This document shows, piece by piece, positions 44,301 to 52,407 of a DNA stretch of 64,000 nucleotides (position 1 is the first letter of the stretch; each line of letters begins with the position of its first letter). Source of the DNA: JBDHWG01 sp046328525 (lineage in GTDB: Bacteria; Chloroflexota; Anaerolineae; Epilineales; JAHCIE01); contig JAXLWK010000004.1 in the NCBI GenBank assembly GCA_046328525.1, positions 248,001-312,000 of the forward strand, written 5' to 3'. A program made the position numbers and the translations under genes. The notes beneath the pieces are model-generated. The model did not search any database and had not been told where the DNA came from. It saw only the letters and a program-made list of their open reading frames with translations.

Positions 44301-44818
44301 GCTTCGTCCAGGTCAGCGAGATTACGGCGTACACGCCGGGGCCGCTGCCCACGCCGGGGCCAGCGCCAGAGCCGGGGCCAGCGCCAGAGCCGGGGCCAGC
44401 GCCAGAGCCGGGGCCAGCGCCAGAGCCGGGGCCAGCGCCAGAGCCGCCACCGACGCAGCCCGAAGACGCGAAGCCCCTCCAACACGGCGTCGCGGAGCCG
44501 CGCGGCAGCGCTGCGTTCATGGGGTCGCGGGCCGGCGCGTTCCGCTACTACTCGATCCAGATCGTGGCCGAGCCAGGCACGAACGCCGGGGCAGAGACCC
44601 GGCTGTTCTTCACCTTCTCGCCGGGCGACCTGGCTAACCAGGAAGTCGGCGTCAACCTCTACCGCCGCGATGGGGAGCTAATCGGGAACCCGGTGAACAC
44701 GACGGGGCGTAGCGGCGAGCGTGAGATGCTGCTGCCGACCGCGCCCGGCGTCTACCTGGCGCAGGTGTTCAACTACCGCTCTGACGTGGACCTGGACTAC
44801 ACGCTGCTGTGGCAGTAG
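41327..44818 (+). CDS. 29-residue-repeat helical protein with beta ends
   Basis: A 1163-residue protein. The N-terminal ~100 residues form a PKD/Ig-like beta domain (FSVALTTTRDGC). Then about 23 tandem 29-residue repeats run to about residue 860, each of two short helices, LTAQQKGDLLAAL and LSADEKAALLAGM, separated by PNA or ANA. A short domain and an Ala/Pro/Glu linker with about five PEPGPA units follow, then a C-terminal domain with a Tyr/Leu-rich PPC-like beta fold (YRSDVDLDYTLLWQ). It could be a rigid alpha-helical rod, a length-control protein or an adhesin. The start has GGAGGG eight bases before. It is the last gene within the flanking repeats. Confidence 0.7.
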   Translation: MAGETVERSNTPCSATFTIDGQTGNLKVAAGAPVTLQADDTQATTYHWDVTSEAAAGNFELSGGDQAQATVTLRTPGAFSVALTTTRDGCTSRQRQLLWSATSHGYRLPASGEALRFDGDAEWAGDLDQVLLDVDARLPTGDQAAALAAADAPSASNAFVTTNQWTATALTPQEKTGILGALPNLLSAAEKAALLAALANALSADEKAALLAGMLTAQQRSDLLAALANALSADEKAALLAGMLTAQQKDDLLAALANALSADEKAALLAGMLTAQQKDDLLAALPNALSADEKAALLAGMLTAQEKGDLLAALANALSADEKAALLAALANALSADEKAALLAGMLTAQQKGDLLAALPNALSADEKAALLAGMLTAQEKGDLLAALANALSADEKAALLAGMLTAQQKGDLLAALANALSADEKAALLAGMLTAQQKGDLLAALPNALSADEKAALLAGMLTAQQKGDLLAALPNALSADEKAALLAGMLTAQQRSDLLAALANALSADEKAALLAGMLTAQEKGDLLAALPNALSADEKAALLAGMLTAQEKGDLLAALPNALSADEKAALLAGMLTAQEKGDLLAALPNALSADEKAALLAGMLTAQQKGDLLAALPNALSADEKAALLAGMLTAQQRSDLLAALANALSADEKAALLAGMLTAQEKGDLLAALPNALSADEKAALLAGMLTAQEKGDLLAALPNALSADEKAALLAGMLTAQQKGDLLAALPNALSADEKAALLAGMLTAQQRSDLLAALPNALSADEKAALLAGMLTAQQKSDLLAALPNALSADEKAALLAGMLTTQQRSDLLAALANALSADEKAALLAALAGMLTAQEKSDLLAALANVPSATEKAALAAAAAPSHDNPLATIADLGGVRVVAVGHVDLGQIAPPQTPLQPGVVSNQADRGLATLSFMGYAADRRNAYHIQALPINPAPVSSDQVGKMSLVELVGFDETGFTLHMARFQLSPLTSGEHYLGACFVQVSEITAYTPGPLPTPGPAPEPGPAPEPGPAPEPGPAPEPGPAPEPPPTQPEDAKPLQHGVAEPRGSAAFMGSRAGAFRYYSIQIVAEPGTNAGAETRLFFTFSPGDLANQEVGVNLYRRDGELIGNPVNTTGRSGEREMLLPTAPGVYLAQVFNYRSDVDLDYTLLWQ
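41866..43911 (+). repeat. 87-bp tandem repeat array (29 codons)
   Basis: Twenty-two GMLT steps can be counted, giving about 23 repeats of 87 bp with high nucleotide identity and a larger duplication (blocks near 42800-43200 and 43240-43560 have the same order of unit variants). Because 87 is a multiple of three, several other frames are open over the array; these are shadow frames. Confidence 0.9.
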
Positions 44819-44836
44819 GAGGACATCCCTGAGCAA

Positions 44837-45020
44837 CCCATGCCGTCGGACGGCATGCGCCGACACAAGGGACTTCCGAATGTCACCCCGAACGCCAGGT
44901 CCGCCCGCCGCTGAAGCAGCGGGCTACAGGTGCAAGCCTGAGAGGCTGCCACTCCGGCTCCCCCAGCCCCTTGGGCTTGCATGAGTAGCCGTAGGCTTGA
45001 GCCTACGGCGGACGGCCGCC
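44837..45020. repeat. Right ~175-bp flanking inverted repeat of the tail-particle block
   Basis: Inverse copy of 9181-9358, beginning with the acggcatgcgccgacacaag module at 44850-44869 and ending at the gtaggct/agcctac palindrome near 45008. It starts 18 bp after the last tail-block gene stop. Confidence 0.85.
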
Positions 45021-45100
45021 GCGAGCCGATCCCAGCCTGCTTCCAGCAGGCTTCGCCCTCTCAGCCACCGACTTGAGTCGGTGGCGGCTGCTGCCCACGA
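45021..45100. repeat. Further small hairpins beside the right flank repeat
   Basis: A 3-nt-loop hairpin (agcctgct/agcaggct, about 45033-45052) and a palindrome gccaccgact/agtcggtggc (45064-45085) lie side by side. They resemble the interspersed palindromes of many GC-rich bacteria. The gap 44819-45215 contains no gene I can support. Confidence 0.6.
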
Positions 45101-45215
45101 CGCCTATAGGCCTGGTGCGTATCCCTGAATTGTGTGGTATGATGGCTATGCAGACTTCCTTCTCTTGCCCAGCCTCAGCGGCTGTCGGCGGCGCGCCGGT
45201 TACAGGAGGACAATC

Positions 45216-48200
45216 ATGTCAGACCCTCAGCCTCAAATACCGCTCCACTTCCTGGTCATGATCCCCGGCATCATGGGCAGCAAACTGCGCAACAAGAAAA
45301 CCGGCGAGATCGTCTGGGTGGACTTCGGCGCGATCCCCAAGAACCCGTTTCAGTGGAACGCCTGGATTGACCATCTCTTGGGCCAGATGGCGTATCCCAA
45401 CGACGACCTGGAGCCGGCCGGCGTCATGGACAAGCTCATCTTCGTGCCGCCGTGGGCGAAGCAGGAGATCTACAGCCGCCTCGTCGCCGCGCTCCAGGAG
45501 ATGGGCTACAAGGCCGACCCGTCCCAGTACGCCGAGGCGGACCGGACGCTGTACACCTTCGACTATGATTGGCGGCAGGACAACCGCAAGTCCGCCGCCC
45601 AGCTCGCCGATGCGGTCGCGCGCTGGCAGAGCTTCCACCCCGGCGCGAAGCCGTGGATCGTGGCCCACAGCAATGGCGGGCTTGTCGCCCGCTGGTACAT
45701 CGAGAAGCTCGGCGGCAAGGAGCATGTGGGGCGGCTGTTCCTGATGGGGTCGCCCTGGGACGGCTCGCCGAAGGCGCTGCGCATGCTGTTCGACGGCGTC
45801 GTCCTCCTGCGCCAGTGGCCGGGCCTGCTGGACATCGCGGAACGCACGCGGAGCGTGGTGCGCACCTGGCCCGCCGCCTACCAGCTCCTGCCCCACGTGG
45901 ACCCCTTCCTGCGGGCCGAGAGCAACCAGACGGTGGCGCTGACCGACAACCTGGCCTGGCTGGACGAGACGGGGCGCGCCCTGCTGGCGGACGGGCTGCG
46001 GTTCACCTCTGAGCTGGACAAGGCCACCAGCGTTGAAACGCTGTGCTTCTTCGGCCGCGCCCAGCCGACGAACACAGGTGGCCTGGTGCACACGGACCCC
46101 GGCGGCGGCTGGGCGCGCATTGACTGGAGCACGACCGATGCCGGCGATGGGACGGTGCCGGAGCGCGCCGCCGTGCTGCCGGGCAGCGAGGAGGTTCTGC
46201 CGTTCGCCGTCACCCACGGCGAGATCTACGTCAACCCGGATGTCCTCCAGAAGCTGCAATGGGAGCTGATCGGCAAATTCCAGCTCGGCACACTGGCGGA
46301 GATGGTCGTCGGCGGCCTCGACATCACCTTCAACCCGGACAAGGACTCATACGCGCCGGGCGAACCGATCCCGGTCGCCGCCACGGTCAGGCGCGTGCAG
46401 GGTGGGGCGGCGGTGCGCGACGCCGACATCACGGCGCGGCTCGTGTGGCGGGATGCCCTGCCGGGCAGCGCGGTGACGATGGCGGACACCGCCACGCTAC
46501 GCCTCGCGCCCAGCCTCGGCGACCCGGGCCGCTACGCGGGCGTCTTCACAGCGCCCGCCGCCGAAGGCTACTACCGTGTCGAGGCGACGGTGACGGCGCC
46601 GGGTGTGGAGTCGCTGACCCTGGGCGAGCTAATCGCGGTGGAGGCGCCGCCCGGCGCGGTGGGCGCAGAAGTCGGCGCGGACATAGAGGTGGTCCTCGCG
46701 CCGCCCATGCCGCGCCCACCCGCGGCGGGCGGCGAGATAGACATGGTGCTCGGCCCGCCCCACCTGCCCGTGCCGCCACCGTCGGTGGATCGCGGGCTGG
46801 ACGAAGGGCCGCCGCCCATCTTCGGCGGAAGCGGCGGCGGCGTGGGCGTGGGAGCTGGCGGCGGTGACGTGACCAGGGGCCTGGAAGGGGAGCCGGGGGT
46901 ACTCGGCGGCACGGGGACAGGGACGGGGACGGGGAGCGGGACTGCGCCGGCCCAGGTGGAGGCGCAGCGATTCTTGAACGCGGCCATCGAGAATCAGCCG
47001 GACAATGAGCCGCTGCGCGTCGGGCAGACGTACAGCCTGGCCTTCTCGGTGGACGGGGCGCGCGCCCAATTCGCCGCGCCCCTCCCGGAGGCAAAGCGGC
47101 TCTTCCTGCCGACGGAGGACGAGATTGCGCTGACCGTGCGGCTGGACAGCCAGGACTTCGACATTGGCCCGGATGTGCAGCAGACGTTGCGCCTGCCGCG
47201 CAGCGGCCCATCGCGCGCGCCGGCGCGGTTCAGCATCACGCCGCGCCAGGAGGGCCAGGGCGTCATCTCGGCGGTGGTGCTCAAGGACAACAACTTTGTC
47301 CTACTGTTGACCCTCAAGCTCGGCGTCGGCGCGGCCCAGACGGCGGCGATGGTGGACGTTCAGCCGCAGAGCCGGCCGCTGGCCGGGGCGCACGGTTTAC
47401 AGCCGCGCGACCTGAACCTGCTCATCGAGCCGAGCGCCGAGGGCTTCAAGATCACGGCGACCGGGGCATTCGTCTCGACGGCGACGCTGCCCTTGCGCGA
47501 GGCGGCGCTGGCGCAGATGATTGACCGCACGCGCCAGGCGCTGTTCAGCATCGTGGACACCAAAGACCCGGCGACGGGGCGCAAGGTGTACCAGTCGGGC
47601 ATAGACATCCCGGCGGACATCAACCGCCAGTCGCTCAAGGCCCTGGCGCGGGTCGGCTGGGGTCTCTACCAGGGGCTGTTCTTCGGCCCCGCCGCCGACG
47701 CCCAGGCAAACAAACTCGGGACGTGGCTGCGCCGCCTGGCGCAGACGGACACGCTCAAGATTCAGATTGTGTCGAACCAGTTCCTCATGCCGTGGGGCCT
47801 GCTCTACGTCGCCGACCGCTTCGACGAGAACAACGTTCAGCCGGAGATGTTCCTGGGTCTCAAGCACATCATCGAGCATCTGCCGCTCCAGACGGCCGAC
47901 AACCCGCCCGGCCAGACCATCCCCAGCCAGCCGACGCTGACCGTGAGCGTCAACGTCAACAAGGACATTGACACCCAGTTCCACACGACCATCATCGCCG
48001 ACCAGGTGGCCTTCTGGAGCAGGATCAAGGACGCCGGGCTGGCTGACGTCGTCGTCCGCGCCACCCGTGCCGAGGTCGTTCAGGCGCTGGCCGACACCGC
48101 CACGCCCGACCAGATCGTCTACTTCTACTGCCACGCCAGCGCGCCGACGGCCAACGACCCGCTCGGCCCGGCCGGCGCATCCCTGTTCCTGACCGGCGGC

Positions 48201-48575
48201 GAGCCGCTCACCCTGGACGATCTCCAGACGGCGGCCCCAACCACGGACCAGCTGGCCGGCGCGCCGCTCGTGTTCATCAACGCCTGCGAGTCGGCGGACT
48301 TGTCGCCGCTGTTCTACAATGGGTTTATGCCCTACCTGGTGCGCAAGGGGGCGCGGGGGATGATCGGGACGGAGTGCCAGGCGCCGGCGCTGTTCGCGGA
48401 GAGCTGGGCCGAGGCCTTTTTCGGCCAGTTCCTCAAGGGCGAGACGTCCCTCGGCCAGATCTTCCTCGATCTGCGGCGCGACTTCTACTTCAACCACAAG
48501 AACCTCTTGGGGCTGCTGTACGCGCTGTACTGCAACGGCGACACCCAGGTCGTACCGGGGCTGAAGCTGGTGTGA
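45216..48575 (+). CDS. LCAT-type lipase fused to a CHAT caspase-like protease
   Basis: A 1119-residue fusion. (1) An LCAT-like alpha/beta hydrolase, about 1-370: AHSNGGLVARWY with nucleophile Ser152, DAGDGTVP with Asp311, and FAVTHGEIY with His334. (2) A beta-sandwich (about 375-480), a Pro/Gly-rich linker (about 480-590), and another beta part. (3) A C-terminal CHAT protease, about 840-1119: YFYCHA with His973 and VFINACES with Cys1024, a caspase-like dyad. No signal peptide is seen. It would join lipid cleavage with proteolysis. The start has AGGAGGA a few bases upstream. It lies just outside the right flank repeat in the same direction as the tail block. Confidence 0.83.
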   Translation: MSDPQPQIPLHFLVMIPGIMGSKLRNKKTGEIVWVDFGAIPKNPFQWNAWIDHLLGQMAYPNDDLEPAGVMDKLIFVPPWAKQEIYSRLVAALQEMGYKADPSQYAEADRTLYTFDYDWRQDNRKSAAQLADAVARWQSFHPGAKPWIVAHSNGGLVARWYIEKLGGKEHVGRLFLMGSPWDGSPKALRMLFDGVVLLRQWPGLLDIAERTRSVVRTWPAAYQLLPHVDPFLRAESNQTVALTDNLAWLDETGRALLADGLRFTSELDKATSVETLCFFGRAQPTNTGGLVHTDPGGGWARIDWSTTDAGDGTVPERAAVLPGSEEVLPFAVTHGEIYVNPDVLQKLQWELIGKFQLGTLAEMVVGGLDITFNPDKDSYAPGEPIPVAATVRRVQGGAAVRDADITARLVWRDALPGSAVTMADTATLRLAPSLGDPGRYAGVFTAPAAEGYYRVEATVTAPGVESLTLGELIAVEAPPGAVGAEVGADIEVVLAPPMPRPPAAGGEIDMVLGPPHLPVPPPSVDRGLDEGPPPIFGGSGGGVGVGAGGGDVTRGLEGEPGVLGGTGTGTGTGSGTAPAQVEAQRFLNAAIENQPDNEPLRVGQTYSLAFSVDGARAQFAAPLPEAKRLFLPTEDEIALTVRLDSQDFDIGPDVQQTLRLPRSGPSRAPARFSITPRQEGQGVISAVVLKDNNFVLLLTLKLGVGAAQTAAMVDVQPQSRPLAGAHGLQPRDLNLLIEPSAEGFKITATGAFVSTATLPLREAALAQMIDRTRQALFSIVDTKDPATGRKVYQSGIDIPADINRQSLKALARVGWGLYQGLFFGPAADAQANKLGTWLRRLAQTDTLKIQIVSNQFLMPWGLLYVADRFDENNVQPEMFLGLKHIIEHLPLQTADNPPGQTIPSQPTLTVSVNVNKDIDTQFHTTIIADQVAFWSRIKDAGLADVVVRATRAEVVQALADTATPDQIVYFYCHASAPTANDPLGPAGASLFLTGGEPLTLDDLQTAAPTTDQLAGAPLVFINACESADLSPLFYNGFMPYLVRKGARGMIGTECQAPALFAESWAEAFFGQFLKGETSLGQIFLDLRRDFYFNHKNLLGLLYALYCNGDTQVVPGLKLV

Positions 48576-48694
48576 ACCACAGCCAGGACCATCGTTGGCG
48601 CATCGAGCGGGCCTTGCACCTGAAGGCAAGGCCCTGCAAACCTCAGTCTACAGTGTAGGAGGAGAAAGCTCCGCGTGGGCATTGCACACTCGGT

Positions 48695-49615
48695 TTAGCT
48701 TGTGACATCATCCGACGAGATCGGAAGGGAGTCAAAGAGTCCAGGCTGTGAAGTAGCATCATTGATACGCTTTTGGGCCATTGCCTGGTAATCACTCACC
48801 AGTTCGATGCCAACGAATCTTCTTGACAATTTGGATGCCACCACGCCTGTTGTGCCGGATCCGGTAAACGGATCGAGGATGCAATCGCCCTCCTTAGTTG
48901 ACGCCAAGACACATACTTCGACCAGTCGCTCGGGGTAAACGGCGAAATGAGCATCTCGAAACTTGCTGAGAGGTATTTCCCATACAGTTCTCTTGTTCCT
49001 GCCCTTAGGATGGAAAGCTTGATCCCACCTTCCATCATGCAAGTTATTGTTCCCTTTATTCTTTCCAGCTTCTGGTGTTCCCCCTTGTTTGCCAAAATGG
49101 CTGCGCCCGCCCTTCATTCTAGAGCGTTCAGTGAAGGTGACGTGTGGTTCCCTAATCGCGTCAGCATTGTAAAAGTAGTCCGGGCTTCTGGCCAACATAA
49201 AAACGTATTCATGATCTGTTGTTGGGCGATCTTTGATGGAAGAAGGCATGGCATTGGGCTTATGCCATATAATGTCACTCCTTAATATCCAGCCGTCATC
49301 CTGCAATGCTAATGCCACTCTCCAAGGTATACCCAATAACGACTTATCTCTATATGTGTCACCAAGATTCAACCAGAGCAATGCGTCGCTCCTCAATTTA
49401 CATCGGAGAACGCTGAATACGCGGACCAAGTTCTCTATGTAAAGTCGAGGATCGCTCTCGCGTCCAATCTCTTGTTCATTTGCTGCGTCAGAGTAGGCCC
49501 TATGTCCAAAGTAAGGTGGACTTGTTATTATGGCCTGGAAGAAATCGTCAGGCAGAAACTGCGCCACCTCTCGCACATCACCGAGAAGAACTTTGCCCTC
49601 AATTTCGCTAATCAT
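48695..49615 (-). CDS. DNA (cytosine-N4 or adenine-N6) methyltransferase
   Basis: A 306-residue SAM-dependent DNA methyltransferase. TSPPYFG is motif IV (catalytic S/D-PP-Y) near the N-terminus, and DPFTGSGTTG is motif I near the C-terminus, the beta-class order. It likely protects sites cut by the enzyme encoded just upstream. Codon use and base composition are clearly more AT-rich than the tail block, a sign of recent transfer. The start at 49615 has GGAGG six bases upstream and overlaps the previous gene stop by eight bases. Recognition sequence unknown. Confidence 0.88.
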   Translation of the reverse strand: MISEIEGKVLLGDVREVAQFLPDDFFQAIITSPPYFGHRAYSDAANEQEIGRESDPRLYIENLVRVFSVLRCKLRSDALLWLNLGDTYRDKSLLGIPWRVALALQDDGWILRSDIIWHKPNAMPSSIKDRPTTDHEYVFMLARSPDYFYNADAIREPHVTFTERSRMKGGRSHFGKQGGTPEAGKNKGNNNLHDGRWDQAFHPKGRNKRTVWEIPLSKFRDAHFAVYPERLVEVCVLASTKEGDCILDPFTGSGTTGVVASKLSRRFVGIELVSDYQAMAQKRINDATSQPGLFDSLPISSDDVTS

Positions 49616-50684
49616 TCTTTTCCTCCAGAATAGATGCAATATATCTATTGAGTTGAATCTGTGCTTCTTCATCAAAGCCGACAAACTTGTTTGGGCTCAT
49701 GTTGAAATAGAACACGCGATCGACCTGATCTCTCATAGCCGACAACTCAGAGGTTGACCAATTCTGAGCAATTACGACAGCAACAATATGATAATTATGT
49801 GCCTCTTGCTTAAGATCATTGATCGCAGTAATTATATCGCGTGTGAATAAGTGTGAGTGTCCGCCCCCCTCGGTTTCCCTGGTCTTAACCGGAATAAGCA
49901 ATCGCGTTCGGTCACCGCCTTCTCTTGCGATCAAGTCCGCCGAAACGTCAACCGTATGTTTTCCAAGCTTAATCTGTTTTTTGGCGATCTCTACCGTTCG
50001 ATATTTCCCATAGTTGCCGTAAACTGAATAGTAGTATTGCAGTGCTGTGATTAGACTGGCTCGCACACTTGCCTCTATGCTATGACCGGCAAAACTACGG
50101 CGAGAGCCTTCTAGTCGGTCAAGCACAATTTCACGAACAACCTGCCAGTCGAAACTTCGAACTAAATCTCGATACTCGAAAATCAACGCCGCAAGACAGT
50201 CTGTCTCGGCAGTCAGTCGGGAAATATCGTCTGCCTTTTGCATCCTGGAAATCAGGGGGGAAAGCCTTTGTTGAGGAGCATCTCGAATCATCCAGGCGAA
50301 AAAGTAAAAACATGCCTTGGTGTGTGGATAAATCCTGCCAATCCCGTCAAACAGAAACGGCTTCTCAGCCGTTGTATCAGAGTAGCAGGCGTGTATTAGT
50401 GCTTCAATCTCCTCCTGCGAGCAATTCAGGAGTATCTCATTCAAGTTCTTGTGGGAGCCTGTAATTCGCTTGGCCTGTTTCTCCACCCAGTCATAGAACG
50501 GTTTGGCTTGGTCAGCGAGTTTAGTGAGCGCTATCAAACGATGATGCGTAATGTCAGTCTGGTGAACGACTAAGTCATCCATCCATACCACTCTTTCTGG
50601 ACTAGAGGAGGACGTGTGGAGGGGTTGGTCGAAACCTTCCGACCTATTCAGCCTGATTCTAGAGGCAAGGAACTGCACAGTCAA
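49608..50684 (-). CDS. Type II restriction endonuclease-like protein
   Basis: A protein of up to 358 residues whose role is inferred from its partner methylase. A PD-(D/E)XK-like element is present: VDVSADLIARE (Asp) followed by LLIPVKTRE (VK step). No family name can be assigned. The start is uncertain: TTG at 50684 gives 358 residues, while ATG at 50582 (MDDLVVHQT) gives 324 and lacks a clear Shine-Dalgarno. It overlaps the methyltransferase start and abuts the 2H-phosphoesterase gene. The DNA is AT-richer than the surroundings. Confidence 0.72.
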   Translation of the reverse strand: MTVQFLASRIRLNRSEGFDQPLHTSSSSPERVVWMDDLVVHQTDITHHRLIALTKLADQAKPFYDWVEKQAKRITGSHKNLNEILLNCSQEEIEALIHACYSDTTAEKPFLFDGIGRIYPHTKACFYFFAWMIRDAPQQRLSPLISRMQKADDISRLTAETDCLAALIFEYRDLVRSFDWQVVREIVLDRLEGSRRSFAGHSIEASVRASLITALQYYYSVYGNYGKYRTVEIAKKQIKLGKHTVDVSADLIAREGGDRTRLLIPVKTRETEGGGHSHLFTRDIITAINDLKQEAHNYHIVAVVIAQNWSTSELSAMRDQVDRVFYFNMSPNKFVGFDEEAQIQLNRYIASILEEKND

Positions 50685-51268
50685 GCTCCCGCTGCAATCA
50701 ACCGGGGTTTACCTCCGAGCGCGAACTCGCGCAGCGGCTCGATATGCTGAAGGTCCCGGCTGAGCTTCAGGAACGTCAGCCGGTCCACGACGGTGTAGTA
50801 GTCGAGGGCCAGGCTCTCCGCCTCGCGCCGCGCCGCCGCGTACCGTTCGCCGTCCAGCTCCAGCTTCGCCGGCGCGAACGGGTCATACGCCGCCGGCTGC
50901 CGGGCGAAGAACCCCAGGCCGATGTGCGGCACGAACGCGATGTCGGGGATGCGGTACGGTGCGGGTGGCCCGTCATACAGCGCGTCGTGCAGCCGCGTCA
51001 TCTCCTCGCGCCCCGCCTGGAGCGTGAGGAACAGCCAGAAGTCCCATGACAGGTGGAATCCGGCGATGTGGATGGGGAACGGCGGCCACGCGCGCAAAAC
51101 CGCCTCGATGTGCGCCGCCAGCGCCGCCTCGCCGATCTCCTCAGGGACGGGGTAGATGAGGGTGAGGTGGGGGCGCATGCGCGGCCACGGGTTGTACTTC
51201 GCGGCGAACGCCTCGATGCGCGCGGTGTCAATCGCGGGATAGTGGACGAGGGCGTAGTACAGTTGCAT
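50681..51268 (-). CDS. 2H phosphoesterase / RNA ligase-like protein
   Basis: A 195-residue member of the 2H phosphoesterase superfamily. Two motifs carry the catalytic histidines: PHLTLIYPV (HxT) near residue 34 and PHIGLGFF (HxG) near 112. Members act on RNA 2',3'-cyclic phosphates, nucleotides or 2'-5' linkages; the substrate is unknown. Size is in the usual 180-200 range. Its stop overlaps the TTG candidate start of the restriction gene, but its composition is GC-rich, so it may belong to the host rather than to the restriction island. Confidence 0.78.
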   Translation of the reverse strand: MQLYYALVHYPAIDTARIEAFAAKYNPWPRMRPHLTLIYPVPEEIGEAALAAHIEAVLRAWPPFPIHIAGFHLSWDFWLFLTLQAGREEMTRLHDALYDGPPAPYRIPDIAFVPHIGLGFFARQPAAYDPFAPAKLELDGERYAAARREAESLALDYYTVVDRLTFLKLSRDLQHIEPLREFALGGKPRLIAAGA

Positions 51269-51397
51269 GTCTCGGTTCCTCCCATCGCATTGTACGCCCC
51301 GCCGCCCTCCCTGTCAACGCCTGCATCCCGCCAATTTGGAGCGCCCCGCATCCACCCGCTATACTTGTGCAACGCCGCCACCCGAACACGCCAAGCC

Positions 51398-51608
51398 GTC
51401 ATTGCGAGACCCGCAAGCCGTGTGACGGCATGCGCCGACACAAGAAACTTCAGCTGTCGCCCCTTCGCTTCGCTCAGGGCGACAGCCGCGCTATTTTCAT
51501 CTCAGCCAAGCAATCTCCCGCCCTTCTGAGCGGCAGTCTACCTAGAGGAGCCGAGGTCTTGCCCGTGGCGAGATTGCTTCGTCGGGCTATCGCCCTCCTC
51601 GCAATGAC
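51398..51608. repeat. Complete GTCATTGCGAG palindromic element
   Basis: Starts gtcattgcgagacccgcaag and ends ctcgcaatgac, with internal inverse agcaatct/agattgct. It carries the tgacggcatgcgccgacaca module (51423-51444) inside, and a gtcgccc/gggcgac hairpin. The gap 51269-51650 has no other feature I can support. Confidence 0.8.
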
Positions 51609-51650
51609 CCTGAATTCGCAACCGTTCTAGCCGCGTTTGGTATAAGAACC

Positions 51651-52403
51651 CTACAATGCGTGCTGGTGGAGGAACCAATCGCTGATGGCGCGGAACTCCG
51701 CCGGGCGGCTCCACATGAGGGGGTGGTCGCCTCGGCGGTCGAGAAAGACGTAGCTGTCGGCGATCTCGCGCGCCATGCGCGGAACCTCCTCCGCCACGCC
51801 CGGCAGCAGGCTGTCGCTCAGGCTCGCCGTGAGCAGGACGGGGCAGCGCATCGCCGACAGGCCGACGGGAAACCAGTCTACGCCGCCCCCCTCGGCGCAC
51901 CGCAGCAGCAGGTCGCTGTCGGCGCCGACGACGTCGCGCCAGTCGTCGCCATGCGCCACCCGCCAGAACTCCCCGCCCGCGTCTATCTCCGTCTGACGGG
52001 CGGCGACCGAAGCGCGCAAAGCGTTCGCCGAGAGAGCGGCGACGCAGCTATCAGCGACAATCCCCGCGACACGCGCCGGCGCGCGCAGCCCCATCATCAG
52101 CGCGATGACGCCCCCGCCGCTCGTCCCCATCACGAGCGCGCGGTCGCAACCCAGATGCTCGACCAGGGCGAGCGCGTCCCCCGCTCCGTCTTCCCACCAG
52201 CTTAGCGGCCACTGTCCCAGACGCTCCGACTGCCCCGTCCCCAGGAAATCGAGGGACACCGCCTGGTAGCGCCGGCCGAAATAGGCCATCTCTCCCGCGT
52301 GCAGGGCGGAGGAGGCGGTGTTGCCCGGCAGGATGAGCAGGAGCGGCCCATCGCCGTGGGTGCGATAGTGGAAGCGATGGCCGCGGTGGGTGAAGGTGGG
52401 CAT
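51651..52403 (-). CDS. Alpha/beta hydrolase
   Basis: A 250-residue alpha/beta hydrolase, near standard length. The nucleophile elbow MGTSGGGVI carries Ser; Asp in LTASLSDSLLP and His in RRGDHPLM complete the catalytic triad. The oxyanion strand reads LLLILPGNTAS. Substrate unknown, probably an ester or lactone. It lies 4 bp after the stop of the large STAND regulator gene, so the two probably form one operon. Confidence 0.82.
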   Translation of the reverse strand: MPTFTHRGHRFHYRTHGDGPLLLILPGNTASSALHAGEMAYFGRRYQAVSLDFLGTGQSERLGQWPLSWWEDGAGDALALVEHLGCDRALVMGTSGGGVIALMMGLRAPARVAGIVADSCVAALSANALRASVAARQTEIDAGGEFWRVAHGDDWRDVVGADSDLLLRCAEGGGVDWFPVGLSAMRCPVLLTASLSDSLLPGVAEEVPRMAREIADSYVFLDRRGDHPLMWSRPAEFRAISDWFLHQHAL

Positions 52404-52407
52404 GCGG

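Noticed and set aside
45115..45160. Promoter for the lipase-CHAT gene
   Set aside because: A TATGAT is present near 45137, but I found no convincing -35 at the right distance.
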